Part shown: positions 25,327 through 35,693 of the stretch, one piece after another
How the letters are laid out: each line of letters starts with the position of its first letter
Numbering within the stretch: the first letter of the stretch is position 1
Source: Gloeopeniophorella convolvens
Taxonomy: Eukaryota > Basidiomycota > Agaricomycetes > Russulales
DNA length: 52,942 nt
Assembly: GCA_022496205.1 (NCBI GenBank)
Contig: WTXD01000110.1
Span: 1-52,942, forward strand
Direction of reading: 5' to 3'
Translations under genes and position numbers: made by a program
The notes under the pieces: model-generated
The model's input: only the letters and a program-made list of their open reading frames with translations
What the model was told of the DNA's origin: nothing
Database searches by the model: none

Positions 25327-26648
25327 TCATGATGCCACCCCCGCCCTCGCCCCCGCAACGACGCGCCACCACAGCACCATGATCGCCAGCGCGTACTGCT
25401 CAAACTGCTCCTTGGACACGAACAGCACGCCCTGCGAGAGCACCGCCTTTAAGATCTGCGCGCCCATGCCCTGCACACACACACGGGGCCGGATCAGACA
25501 CCTGATCATCACACGTCTGCGGAGATGCCGGGCACGCACCTTGTACCACCCGAGGAAGCCCTCCGTCCGCAGAACCCGCGCGAGGATGTCGACCGCGCCC
25601 TCGTCCTTCGGCCGGCGCTCGCTGGCGGCGGCAGACGCAGGCGGCGGGAGCGTCCCGTTCGCGGCGGGCTTTTCGTCCTCGTCCTCGTCCTCGTCCTTCG
25701 TGCGCGTCTGGATGCGCACCTTGGCCATGATGTACGGGTACGTCACGACCGTCGCGAGCGACTTGCTCGTCGCGCCGAGCGCAAACGAGAGCCCGGGCCC
25801 GAGGCTCGTGTTCGCGTCGCCGACCTTCTCGCGCGCGAGCAGCACCGCGCCCTTGATGCGCTCGAACACGCCGTACGTGATCGCCGGGTTCGCGGTGAGC
25901 ACGAGCCCGGGGCGGATGCCGAGCCAGAGCCCGCCGACGCCCTCCTCGCGCACGATCGCGCGCGCGACGCCGAGGAACGAGTCGTCGTGCGCCGCGCCCG
26001 CGTCTTTGCCCTTGCCCTTGGGCGCGCCGAGCTGCTGCCGCGTCGCGATGACCGCGACGGGGATCGTGAAGATCTGCGCGAGCGCGCCCGCCAGCGCGCC
26101 GAGCGCGAGCTCGGCGACGGTGCCGAGCTTGGGCGGCGCGGCGCCCGCGGGCAGCCGCGCGGCGAGGCGCTTGATGTACGACGTGCGCACGAGCGAGTAG
26201 AAGAAGAAGTAGGCGTATTCTGTGCGTGAGCATGAGTGCGTGCGGCGCTGGCGAGAGGGCGGGCGTGCGCACGCATGGAAAAGGTGTTGAGCATCGTCGC
26301 GCCAAAGCCGCGGAAGAAGCCCGCGATGCCCTCCTCTTCCAGATGCGCCGCACGAGTGCGCGGACGGAACGGCCGTTGTTCGAGTCGGCCTGGATGCGGG
26401 TCTTTACGCTGCGCACGCACGCACACGGTCAGCGTGCACCCTACGGCTACCGCTAGACACCGACGCACGTATCAAGAGGGTATACAACGCTGCACGTGGA
26501 TGTCAATTAGCCTTCGGAACATGTGTAGATCGCGCAGCGAGCTGGCGAGGACGCACGCATTGCTGAAGCAGCCACCGAGGGCGCCGGCGAGGGCGTAGCC
26601 GAGCGGGGTGAGCTGTGCTGGTGGTGCTTGCTTTGACTGGACAGGCAT
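25327..26648 (-). CDS. Peroxisomal-type adenine nucleotide carrier (PMP47/ANT1-like)
   Basis: This is a mitochondrial carrier family (SLC25) protein. The start at 26648 gives MPVQSKQAPPAQLTPLGYAL and repeat-1 helix AGALGGCFSNA. A tiny exon encodes VVYPLD, joining over an intron to TVKTRIQA; together these form the carrier signature PxDxxKxR. Next come WKEEGIAGFFRGFGATMLNT and AYFFFYSLVRTSYIKRL, typical of the PMP47/PMP34/Ant1 peroxisomal branch, which exchanges cytosolic ATP for AMP to feed fatty-acid activation. Repeat 2 shows FTIPVAVIATRQQ and repeat 3 VVTYPYIMAKVRIQT, followed by an acidic insertion (KDEDEDEDEK). The last exon begins at about 25470 (GMGAQILKAVLSQGVLFVSK) and the gene stops at 25327. 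The peroxisomal call rests on the second-helix motif and is probable rather than certain. Confidence 0.84.
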
Positions 26649-27258
26649 GGTGTAACGACGAGGGGAGCGGAGAAAGGAGCACTCAGCACATCAACGCCGA
26701 GGGAGTAATAAAGGCTGAGGGAGAAACACGGGATGCGTTTGTGCGCTCGCTCGTCCGCTCGACAAGTCCGACGAGCATCAGCCGGCAGCCAATACCCGGC
26801 ACTGTCACGTGTTTACCCTCGCTTTCCCCGCATTCCTCCATCTCGACTCCTGGTGCGTCTGCAGACTCGCGTTGCGTCGTTCGCGACGACCTATTACTGC
26901 CTGTCTGTGTTCTTCTCTGCTGGTCACTGGGCATGCTACTGTTCACGCTGCGAGGACCCGCGCAGGCACCAGTAGCACACCTTCTAGGCCCACATTGATG
27001 CCCGACTCCGCACCGCGCCCCGCGCAACCCCGCGTACTGTTGCGCAACGCGAAAACCATACAACGCCGCATCCACGCCCAGACCCGCAGATATAGCGCCA
27101 CCGCCCGTGATGTCACCACGGTGGCGCGCATCCCCGCATGCAGCAATGACAGCACGCCTCGGTCCTGACACCCCAAGATCAATTACATAGACATCGCATC
27201 CCGGCAAGACCACATCTCGTCAGCGCGACCTGGACCACTCCAGCTCCCGACGTCGACA
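26649..27258. other. Intergenic stretch
   Basis: Between the carrier start and the methyltransferase stop, both minus strand. Several overlapping open frames on both strands, none convincing. Confidence 0.4.
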
Positions 27259-28255
27259 TCACTCCTCGACGCCCATCAACAACAGCAGCTCAAACGCGTC
27301 GTCGCCCTTCCGCACCCGCGTCCCGCGCGCCTCGACGCCCTCCAACAACTCCCCATCGTCCTCCGGCACCTCCCAGCCGACCGACTCTGCCCTCCGCCGC
27401 GCAGAAAACACGTACACCTCCCCGTCGCCCTCGCTCCCAGCGCCCAGCCGCGTCCACCGCCCGCCCGCGCCCGCCTCCTGCACAAGCACCGGCGCAAACA
27501 CGAACCACAGCCCGAACGCCGCCCAGAACGGCGCCTCCTTCTGCAGCTCGCGCACGCGGTACGCGAGCAGCACCTCCGTGCGCGCAGGCTCCGCGCCGCC
27601 GGTGAGCTGCAGCAGCGTGCGCAGCAGCGGCGCGTGCAGCGCGGGGAAGTACACGAGGTCCGAGCCGAACACGAGCGCGGGCGGCGCGGCGCGCAGGACC
27701 TCGCGCGCGTGCGCGGCGCAGCCCCACGCGAGCGCGCGCACCTGCACGTTCGGGTAGGCCGCCGCGGGCGCGTTGGCGCGCAGCAGCGGGCACACGCCGG
27801 GTAGGTCCGTGAGCAGCACGCGCGCAAGCGGGTGCGCCGCGGCGAGCGCGAGTCCCGCGGCGCCCGTGCCTGCGCCGAGCTCGAGCGCCACGGCGCCCGC
27901 GGTGAGGCGCAGCGGCGGGTCGAACGTGCCCTGCGCGCGCACGTAGCGCATCAGCGCGTAGGCGGCTTCCCTGTTGGTGCGCGGGGGGTGTTGGTAGGCG
28001 TGCGCGGCGGGTGTGCGGGGGTGGGATAGGTTCACCAGACGCGGCCGGCGATGCCGTACTGCGCGATTGCGGCGTCTTGTGCGGCGGGGCTCAGCACGGC
28101 GGTGAGGGCTGCGGCGGAGGTGGCGGGGTCGGGTGTGTCGGCGGCGGGCGGGCGCGATGGGGAGGGAAGGCCGGCGGGGTGGCGGGGTCGGGCATGGCGG
28201 CGGCGGGCGGGCGCGATGGGGAGAGGGAAAGACCGGCGGGGAAGTTGGCGTCCAT
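27259..28255 (-). CDS. METTL21-like (MTF16 group) lysine methyltransferase
   Basis: This is a SAM-dependent methyltransferase with a seven-beta-strand fold. Exon 2 carries the SAM-binding motif I (VALELGAGTGAAGLALAAA), an acidic strand-2 motif (VLLTDLPG) and the family hallmark GSDLVYFP, matching the DxxY motif of METTL21-type protein lysine methyltransferases. Exon 1 ends YGIAGRVW and splices over an intron (GTGAAC...CAACAG, about 27973-28035) to EAAYALMRYV, which fits the family. The target protein is unknown; relatives modify chaperones or elongation factors. The N-terminus is unsettled. The natural ATG at 28255 (MDANFPAGL) runs into a duplicated block (28130-28250), after which the frame is off by one base. 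The stop is at 27259-27261. The C-terminal tail is acidic (VPEDDGELLEGVEA). Confidence 0.78.
28132..28252. repeat. Imperfect ~59-bp tandem duplication in methyltransferase 5' end
   Basis: Two adjacent copies read, on the minus strand, AGLSLSPSRPPAAAMPDPAT and AGLPSPSRPPAADTPDPAT when each is translated in the same internal frame. The join between the copies shifts the frame by one base. The first copy contains an ATG where the second has ACA. Confidence 0.75.
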
Positions 28256-28403
28256 TGCGACGAGAGACAAGAGAGATGAACAGACAGGCAGACAGACGGG
28301 GGCAAGATATCGATCGTGGGTGCGGGGTATTTGGCGTTGTTTGGTACAGAACAGATAAATCCAAGAAAAGTTCACGGCTCAGGGCACTATTTGCTACAGC
28401 TCA

Positions 28404-30067
28404 TTAGTGCCCATGGTGTGGCAAGAAGCGCTGGTTCCCGTTCTCGAGGAAGCCCGTCGCGACGTTATAGTTCCCCTCGGGCGGCACCTCGTACCCAGGC
28501 GGGATGTGCGAGCGCGGCACCGGCACGCCCGGCGCGCCCGTCAGCGTCACCGCGACGCGCACGCTGAGCAGGTGCGCGTCCGCGCCGGCCGCGGGCGCGA
28601 AGCCCTGCACCTGCGGCGGGAGGAGCACGAGCGTGTACTGTACATTGCCCCGCGGGGGCGGGCCTGGTCAGCCGCCTGCGCCCGGTGCAGATCCACGCGC
28701 GCCACGCACCCGGCACGCGAAGCGCGGAAACGCGAAGGACGGCTTGAGGCCCTTGGGCAGGAACAGCTCCCCGCGGAGCACGCGCACGCCCGGGTCGCCG
28801 CCGCCGCCGCCCTCCCCGCCGCTGCCGGCCTTCTCGTCCGCCGCGGCGGCGCCCGCCTCGTGCGGCCAGAACGCGGCGCGCGCGACGCTCGAGACGAACG
28901 TGTTGTTGCTGCGGCGCGCGCCGGCCTCTTCGGCGGCCTCCGAGCCGATCGCGACGGTGCGCAGGAGGTGCACGTTCGGCGCGCTCGCGAGGAGGTCGAG
29001 CGCCTGGGCATCGGTGCTGCGCAGGGTGAGCAGGAGCGGCATCGGCGAGTTGCTTGCGTAGGTGTGCTGCGGGCGTCGATGCGTGAGCGGTCTGTGTCTA
29101 CGTGGGACAGGGTGGGAGAGGCACGCACTGGGGTAGCTACGGCGAGCTGTGGGAGCAGGCGTGAGGGGTGAAGCTAGACGCGCGTGCGGGAGAGGGGCAG
29201 CGTACCACACACTGCACGCCGACGTCGCGCGTGTTGAACAGCGTGCCGGTTATCTGCACGGGGTCGTGCACGGTCCATCCTTCCGGGTCCGCGTCGGGCC
29301 CGAGTAGCGTCCCGCCCTCCGCATACGCAAGCGAGCGCAGCGGCGACGGCGGGTCGGCCGCCGAGCGCGGGAGGAACACAAAGCTCGTGAACAGCCTACA
29401 CCCCGCCTGGCGTCAGCACCGCGCGCCCCGCAGCCCACACAGACGCGCACGCACTTGTTGTTGACGCGCAGCCCGCCGCGGCGCACGGTGACGATGAGCT
29501 TGTAGTCGATGTACGCGGCGCTCGCGCGCTCGGAGAACGTCGGCGGGAGCGCGTACGCGCGCGGGCTCGCCTTGGGCTGCGGCGCGACCATCGCCTCGCG
29601 CGGGAGCGTCAGCGCGAACGCGTGCGTGTGCCGGCCCATGAGCTTGCCCGCCGACGCGGACGCGGGCGTCCACACGGGCACCGTCGTGTCGAGGAAGAGC
29701 TCCTCCTCCTGCCCGACGGCCGTCGTGCCGGCGCGGATCTGCGCGGGTCAGCGTGGGGCAGCGAGGAAACAGACGGTGGGCGCGCGCACGGTGACGGTGA
29801 GCCCCTTGAGCGACTCGGGCTTGGCGAGGTCGAGGTGCACCTCGCCCGCGACGGGGTCGCCGTCGAAGAAGACGGGCATTTGCTTGGCGGAGGACGCGCG
29901 GCTCGCGACGGTGAAGACGAGCCACTCGCGGCCGGCCTTGTCGCGGAGGGCGAAGCGGTGCTCTGTGCGGGCGGCGGCGGCGGCGCGCGGCCCGGGCGGT
30001 CTGGGTTCGGGCTGTACTCGGGGAGGACCTCGTCGTCGTCAGGAGGGGGCGGGGGCGAGTCGGTCAT
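28404..30067 (-). CDS. Arrestin-like adaptor protein A (5' frame break)
   Basis: The arrestin-like fold is inferred from an N-terminal block (REWLVFTVASRASSAKQM, FFDGDPVAGEVHLDLAKPES, LKGLTVTVRA) shared with the adjacent gene at 30987-32633 and, more loosely, with the gene at 43239. Later blocks are AYIDYKLIVTVRRGGLRVNN, DPVQITGTLFNTRDVGVQCV, SPMPLLLTLRSTDAQALDLL and the C-terminal SVRVAVTLTGAPGVPVPRS, ending FLPHHGH. Fungal relatives (ART/arrestin-related, Rim8-like) link ubiquitin ligases to membrane cargo; that role is an inference here. The start at 30067 (MTDSPPPPPDDDEVLPEYSP) fits the family's proline-rich beginning. The frame then breaks between PNPDRP and RTEHRF, inside a run of GCC repeats near 29965-29990. 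About five introns are required. It forms a head-to-tail pair with the next arrestin gene, with a plus-strand tRNA between them. Confidence 0.72.
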
Positions 30068-30582
30068 GTCGGTGGTGGCGGTGGTTGGAGGGAAGAGGGG
30101 GACATAAAGTATAAGGACTGTGCGGAGGTGTTATCGGGCGGCGGTGTGAGTTGTGCCCTGAGCTGGGGCCGATCACTGGTGCTGAGGCAGCCGCTGCCCG
30201 CCGCATGGGTCGCCCGCTCACACGCCTTGGCTCGCTCGAGACCGCATGACCTCCCCGTTCAGTTCTCGTTCAGTCCCCTTGCGTCCCCGTCCACACGCTC
30301 GCGGCGGCGCCAGGCACCATCACCTCTCTTGCGCAGTCGCCCTTGGCTTCGAGCAGGAAGCTCGCCGCTGCATAACTGAGGGCTGTCATGCATGTCATCT
30401 GTGAGCTTTTGGCTAGAACACAAAGAGCCCTGCTCCTGTGCGACGGGAGCGTTTACCCTCGCCGCTGGTGGTGGTTCAATGTTCGGCGGCGTACAGCACT
30501 GATCAACGGGGCGGATCTCCGCTTCGCACGAGTGTCGCCCTTTGCCGATCCTAGGATCACCTTGGGGATAGCATCATCACCA
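30068..30582. other. Gap between arrestin-like gene A start and the tRNA
   Basis: Promoter side of arrestin-like gene A (minus) and upstream of the plus-strand tRNA. No coding feature is supported. Confidence 0.4.
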
Positions 30583-30688
30583 GCCCGCCTAGCTCAATCG
30601 GATAGAGCGTCAGACTCTTACGGCGAGGCGTGGTTCTCCACACTCTTGTGTGATCTGAAGGCTGCGAGTTCGACCCTCGCGGTGGGCT
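30583..30688 (+). tRNA. tRNA-Lys (CUU anticodon) with 32-nt intron
   Basis: The 7-bp acceptor stem pairs GCCCGCC (30583-30589) with GGTGGGC (30681-30687), with one G-U pair. The D arm is GCTC...GAGC. The anticodon stem TCAGA (30610-30614) pairs with TCTGA (30654-30658). The loop has CTT at 30617-30619, reading Lys AAG codons. A 32-nt intron (30621-30652) sits one base 3' of the anticodon, the canonical nuclear tRNA intron site. The T arm is GCGAG-TTCGACC-CTCGC. The intron-containing layout confirms a eukaryotic nuclear tRNA. Confidence 0.95.
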
Positions 30689-30986
30689 AGTCTCTTTTTC
30701 CTTTTTGGTGTTACAGGCCTGCCTCGCAATCTGGCTCGCTGCATGATAGAGACCACAGCTTAAGCGCTTATGTATGGGACCCAGAAACTAAGGTACTAGG
30801 GCGATTCGTAGACGACCGCGAAGCAGGGCGATGGCGCAAGTGTCAAACACAAGCTGCGACCTAACGACAACCATCCGCGCAGGGGGGCACCAGGCCCATC
30901 TATTAGACCTACAACCAGCAAACGTGTACGATATGTAGCAGGAACAACAGGAAAACGAGAGCACGAGAAAGCGGAACCTCGGCGCG

Positions 30987-32633
30987 TCACGCGCGGACGA
31001 GCGAAAAGTCGATATCCCCGTCGGCGAAGTACCGTGGCGCGAGCGCGCGCTGCCGCACATCTTGCGGCGGCGCGACGCCCGCCGGCGCCTGCGCGCGCGG
31101 GGTGGTGGCGCCCGGCGCGCCGCGCAGCGTGACGAACACCTCCTCCTCGAGCAGCGTCTCGGGCGGCGCGTCGGCATGCGGGTACACCACCACCGCGTAC
31201 TGCCACCTCGCGTCAGCCTCAGTCGGACGCGGACATGGATGCGGGACCGAAGCACGCACCCGCACGGAGCACTGGGAAAAGTCGAAGCTCGGCGTGAGCC
31301 GCCGCCCGAGCGTGATCTCGCCGCAGAGGCGCACGCAGTGCCGCGCGCTGTCGGGCGCGGGCCAGAACGCTGCGCGGGCCACGTCCAGCGCGCGCGTGCC
31401 GCCCGTGACGGCGCGCGTTGTGAGCGAGCGCACGAGGCGGATGTCGAGCGTGTGCGGGTCGAGGGGCGTTTCGCTTGGGTTGCGGAGCTCGAGGAAGAGC
31501 GGGAGGGGCGTGCCGAGGGGGAAGGTGAGCTGGGCGCGGGTGAGCGGGCGGGGTGGGGGAGAGGAGGGAGGGGGCGTACGGGGTTGGCGATGGACAGGTG
31601 TACTGTCACGGTTGCGTTCGGGATCACTGTCCCTACTGCCTCGACGGGCGGGAGTGTCTTCCACCCGCCCGGGTTGCGCTCGGGAGGGTCGAGCGGCCGG
31701 TTGTGCACGTATGCCTGCTCGCGCAAGAAGGATGGCCGCTCGGCGATTGTCTCGGGAAGGTAGACGAGATTTGCAGACAGGCTGCGACAGATAAAAGTAA
31801 GCCATCATGCATCACGCGTGGAGCCGGGGAAACGCACGTGCTGTCTGGGGAAAACTTCCCCCGCAGGACGGAAACGACGAGCTTGTAGTCGATGTACACG
31901 ACGCCCTTTTCGGAGAACTTGGGCGGGAGCGGGTACACCATCGCCCAGTCGGACTCGTACAATGTAACCTGATCCGGGAGCGTGAAGCTGAACGGGTGTG
32001 ACTGCTGGCCGGAGAGCTTGCCGGATGCCTGCGCGTGCAGACCCCGCGATTTCTCTAGGAAGATCTTTGGCTCCTTACTAGGGTAAGTCACCTCGCCCTT
32101 GAGCTTGCGCATCACACCCGCGTATCAGCGCACCTAACTCGCACATCAAACATCAAAACGCGCACCGTGATTTGGATCTCGCGTATGCTCTCCGGCTTGG
32201 CGAGGTCGAGCTCGACGAAGCCGGCGACTGTTTCGCTGCCCATGAACAGCGGGAGGAAGTCCGGTCTGGGCGCACGGCTGCTGACGCGCAGCGTGAGCCA
32301 CGGACGCTCGGTGCCGCCGAGGGTGAAGCGGTGCTCGCTGCGGACCGGCGACGCATATAACGGTAAGCTTGCCTGCGATGGCGGGCTGGATTGCGACGCA
32401 TATGACGGCAAGCTCGCCTGCGACGGCAAGCTGGCTTGCGACGAGGAGAACGGTAGCTCGATCTTTTCGTAGAAGGGCAAAAACGGCGTCTCGCGGTGGC
32501 GGCGGCGGCGGGCGCTGGGACGTGGAGGCGGTGGCTTGGGCGGTTCGGGAGTGCCACCTTCGTCCCGACTCGAGTCGATGGCGGAGGGGGTGGGCGGCAG
32601 CGGCTTCGAGGCAGGCGCAATGGCGTTGCTCAT
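30987..32633 (-). CDS. Arrestin-like adaptor protein B
   Basis: This is a paralogue of the gene at 28404-30067 on the same strand. The start at 32633 gives MSNAIAPASKPLPPTPSAID, then a basic patch and a repeated serine/alanine-rich segment. The arrestin N-lobe follows: RSEHRFTLGGTERPWLTLRV, SRAPRPDFLPLFMGSETVAG, ELDLAKPESIREIQITV. After introns come VYIDYKLVVSVLRGKFSPD, a segment around GTVIPNATVTVHLSIANP, then LPLFLELRNPSETPLDPHTL and the last exon (YAVVVYPHADAPPETLLEEE to FADGDIDFSLVRA). Family role: adaptors between membrane transporters or receptors and ubiquitin ligases. No PPxY Nedd4-binding motif was seen in the parts read. About five introns; exact borders were not all fixed. Unlike gene A, its N-terminal frame is intact through the conserved start of the fold. 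Confidence 0.78.
32348..32450. repeat. Short degenerate tandem repeat encoding SQASLP units
   Basis: Within arrestin-like gene B the minus strand encodes repeated SQASLPS/YAS units (SQASLPSQASLPSYASQS, then PPSQASLPLYAS), from imperfect copies containing GGCAAGCTNGCCTGCGA on the plus strand. It lies in the disordered N-terminal region and is probably a replication-slippage tract. Confidence 0.7.
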
Positions 32634-33387
32634 GGTGACAGTATGGGCGCAAGTGCAAGGCGGCGGTCGTAAGGCGAAGGCAGACAAAACTCATTCTGGT
32701 TCACCGTCCTTACGGGAGCGCACAGACATTGACATCGCATGTACCCAGCCTTGCCGGCAGGTACACGTGGAATGTCTGTTTATACACGCCGGACGCGATC
32801 GAGCGTAAGGCAGGGAAGAGGAGATTGAGTCCTAGCGCGCGTCGGCCGCCACATTGATGTGAGCGGTTGCAAGGAGACGGTGGAGGATCTGGATCATCGC
32901 CTGGGAACATAAAGCAGGCTTGTCGTGCCCGCAGCAGGTGCAGCCAATCGAAGAAGGGCGAGATGCCACCGAAGGGCCGCAGATTCGTGTCTTAGGCTTC
33001 TCCGTATAGTCGAGGGGAGGCCCTTCTCACGTCGGCTCGTTTAAGTCACTATAAGATTAGCTGGAAGAAGATGATGATGAGAAATTCTGCGTCCGACAGA
33101 AGATCGCAGACCAGGATGAGCTGTTGCACATTGACAAGCAGTCGCATTAGAAGACAGTAAACAAGCGCCTGGAAAACCCACGCCGCAACCGGAATTCCCG
33201 GACCGAAAACGAGACAGGTTAGGATCACGTGCGCCTGCTGTGTGTTCGCGTTCTCGACACGACCTCAATTGTTTATTCCCTCTCGACGCGTGCTCCCACT
33301 TTCGCTCTCTGCCCTACGCGCTCGCCATCACTCGGAAAACACGAGGCTGACTGCCGTCGATATACTTAGACACCCCATCAATTAATC
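32634..33387. promoter_or_regulatory. Divergent intergenic region, arrestin B / NUP49
   Basis: This 754-bp gap separates two start codons pointing away from each other. It should hold both promoters and leaders. No specific motif could be named. Confidence 0.4.
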
Positions 33388-35208
33388 ATGTCGTTCGGCG
33401 GCGGGTAAGCATCATCGACCGCCTTGTCCCCTCTAGGCCGTTCATCACCATCACCGCTCGCGCAGTCTTTTCTCCGCGACAGGAGCAGCATCAAATCCTA
33501 CCGCATCTAGCGCGCAACCCTCTGGCCAGACAGGCCCATCAATGTTTCCTAGCTTTGGGCAGCAACAGAACCAGCAGCAGCAGCAGCAGCAGCAAATCCA
33601 ACAGCCCACGAGCTCACTATTCGGAAACCTTGGACAGAATCAACAGCAGCAGCAGCAGCAGCAGCAACCTGGCTCGAACCTGTTTGGATCGACAGCGGCG
33701 ACGAACCAGCCAGCCGGTAGCTCTACCGGGCTGTTCGGCGCGTCGAGTACCACCGCGAACCAGCCAGCTGCTACAGGTGGCACCTCTGCCTTTGGAGGCG
33801 GCTCGTGGAACTCGACCAACCCGCTTCTCCCGAAATCTGCCTTTGGCAGCACAACACCAGGCGCAGGGCAGGGTCTGCAGCTGTTCGGGCAACAGCCACA
33901 ACAACAGCAACAGCAGCAGCAACAGCAGCAACAGCAGGTGGGTGCAGGGACAGGCTTTGGGAGTACGTTGTTCGGGCAGCCACAGGGGCAAAACCAGCAG
34001 ACGTGAGCGGCGTATGTCTCTACGCCATCATCCATCAGTTCGTTGACGGCACGAAGGTCGGCGTTTGGCTCTGCCGCCAACCAGACCAGACCAACGCTTG
34101 GGTGAGTTATGCTGCCGCTATTGTCGGGGCCGATGCTGATCTTTTGTCAGATTCGGGTTCGTCATAATTGATGCATATGCCATCACCTGTTGGTAGCGTA
34201 TCCTGAATGGGGGTGCCTAGGTTATCGACCGCTCCCACGCAGCAGATGGCTACACCAGCAGGCCAGCCGCTCTTCACCAAGTCTACGAAGTTCAACGACC
34301 TCCCCGATACTGTGAAGAAGACTTTCGAGGACATCGAGTGCGTTGGCGATTAGTGCATTGCTCTGCCTCCGGGCTGATGAAGGCGTCTTAGGGCACATAT
34401 CCAGGGGCGGTTGCAGATCAGCAAAGATTTGAAGCAACGTAAGGTTGGGGAGGAGGCCACCAAAGGTCAGGACCTCATCCGCAGCGTGCACAAGGTACAT
34501 GCCCGGCCCCTTCAGCGACGCACACGCGCTAAGCCCCGACTCCAGGACCTCGTCAATACCCTGACCGTCCTCCAAAATGACGTCCTCAACACGCGCGACC
34601 TCAAAGCGAAAGTAGACCAATCAGTGCAGGATACAATCGCGGCCGTACACATCATCGACGGCTTCCGGAATCCGCAGCAGCACGGAGCGTACCTGCGCAA
34701 TCACGCGAACTTTCCTCTCGAGTGCGTCTTGGCGCTCCGGGATTAATGGCACATCAATCACACTGGACGCTTGCAGATTCTTCACACGGATAACGGACCA
34801 AATGCGGAGGCGTCTTCAGGCATACAAGGAGACTATCGAGGTACACATGTCCGATGAATGCCGTGTTTTCTTGTAAACTAACAGTCGCTCCTTGCAGCAA
34901 ATAGAGCGGAAACTCACGTCGACGGCCCAGCAGGTGCAGTACACGCCACAAGGTGAGCCTCCAGGCCATTCCCTCTTGACCGTCACTACAGCGTCTGTGC
35001 AGCGATTTCCGCCACACTGGAATCGCAGAACGCATCGTTCGTCGCGCTCGCGAACAAGACGGCGACGCTGGACGCGGACCTGCAGAAGCTGAAGGCATTG
35101 TACACGCAGCTGTGGCGCGCCAAGACGGGCAGCATGCGGGATCCGTTCAATCAGCTGGATCGGGGCAGCGGTGGCGAGTTTGGGGTGGAGAGTTTGTACG
35201 GGAAGTAG
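33388..35208 (+). CDS. NUP49: Channel nucleoporin NUP49/Nup58-like
   Basis: This is an FG-repeat nucleoporin of the Nsp1/Nup62-Nup57/Nup54-Nup49/Nup58 central channel complex, which forms the permeability barrier and transport-factor docking sites of the nuclear pore. The first exon encodes MSFGGG. The second has FG and GLFG-like motifs (SLFGNLG, NLFGSTAA, GLFGASS, SAFGGG, TLFGQPQG) mixed with three polyglutamine tracts. Later small exons give the helical anchor: KFNDLPDTVKKTFEDIE, LQISKDLKQRKVGEEATKGQ, TLTVLQNDVLNTRDLKAKVD, FRNPQQHGAYLRNHANFPLE, LQAYKETIEQIERKLTS and SATLESQNASFVALANKTA. The last pair resembles the Nup58 coiled coil (an IEELENHL / FVALAAQL pattern). The stop is TAG at 35206-35208. 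About eight exons; borders inside 34180-35020 were read from splice motifs. Nup57/Nup54 is the main alternative. Confidence 0.85.
33572..33937 (+). repeat. Three CAG/CAA (polyglutamine) microsatellite tracts
   Basis: CAG-rich runs lie at about 33572-33594, 33641-33666 and 33891-33937 inside the NUP49-like FG domain. Each encodes 8-15 glutamines. The first is nearly pure CAG, so length change by slippage is likely. Confidence 0.9.
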
Positions 35209-35693
35209 GGCGAGACGCGATTCCGGCGCTTTAACGGAGACTCGTTCTTGCTGTCCCTGCGTCGATGGTGTGAACAACCTCACTGTTTGACTCGCCCATG
35301 GGTGGAAAGTCAATTGTTCCAGGAGTGACTATGACGTATCGGCTGTGTTTCGTACAAGATCCAACGAGGCAGAGTGGCAAGCCTGTGGTTCAGAGTTAAG
35401 ACTCGCATTAGCGTCCAGAATGTCTCATCTGGATTCTGTCCCTATAATCCTGTTTCCACTGAGTCTATGATATCGTACCATTGAGCGCCCGAGGGTGCGA
35501 ATCCGCTGCAGACGGGCGTGCGAAGGCACAACCCCTGAGGACATACACAGCCACCGAATCCTAATATTTGGGAGGCGTATCTTGATCCTGATCCATCGCA
35601 GATCGCTACGCACTCATTGGAGAAAAGTGAGTGCTTTCAGCCTCGGCAATAGCAACAGCTTAGATCTAGTAGCCCACGCTCCTTCACTACATC
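35209..35693. other. Intergenic stretch
   Basis: Between the NUP49-like stop and the next plus-strand start. No recognised feature. Confidence 0.4.
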
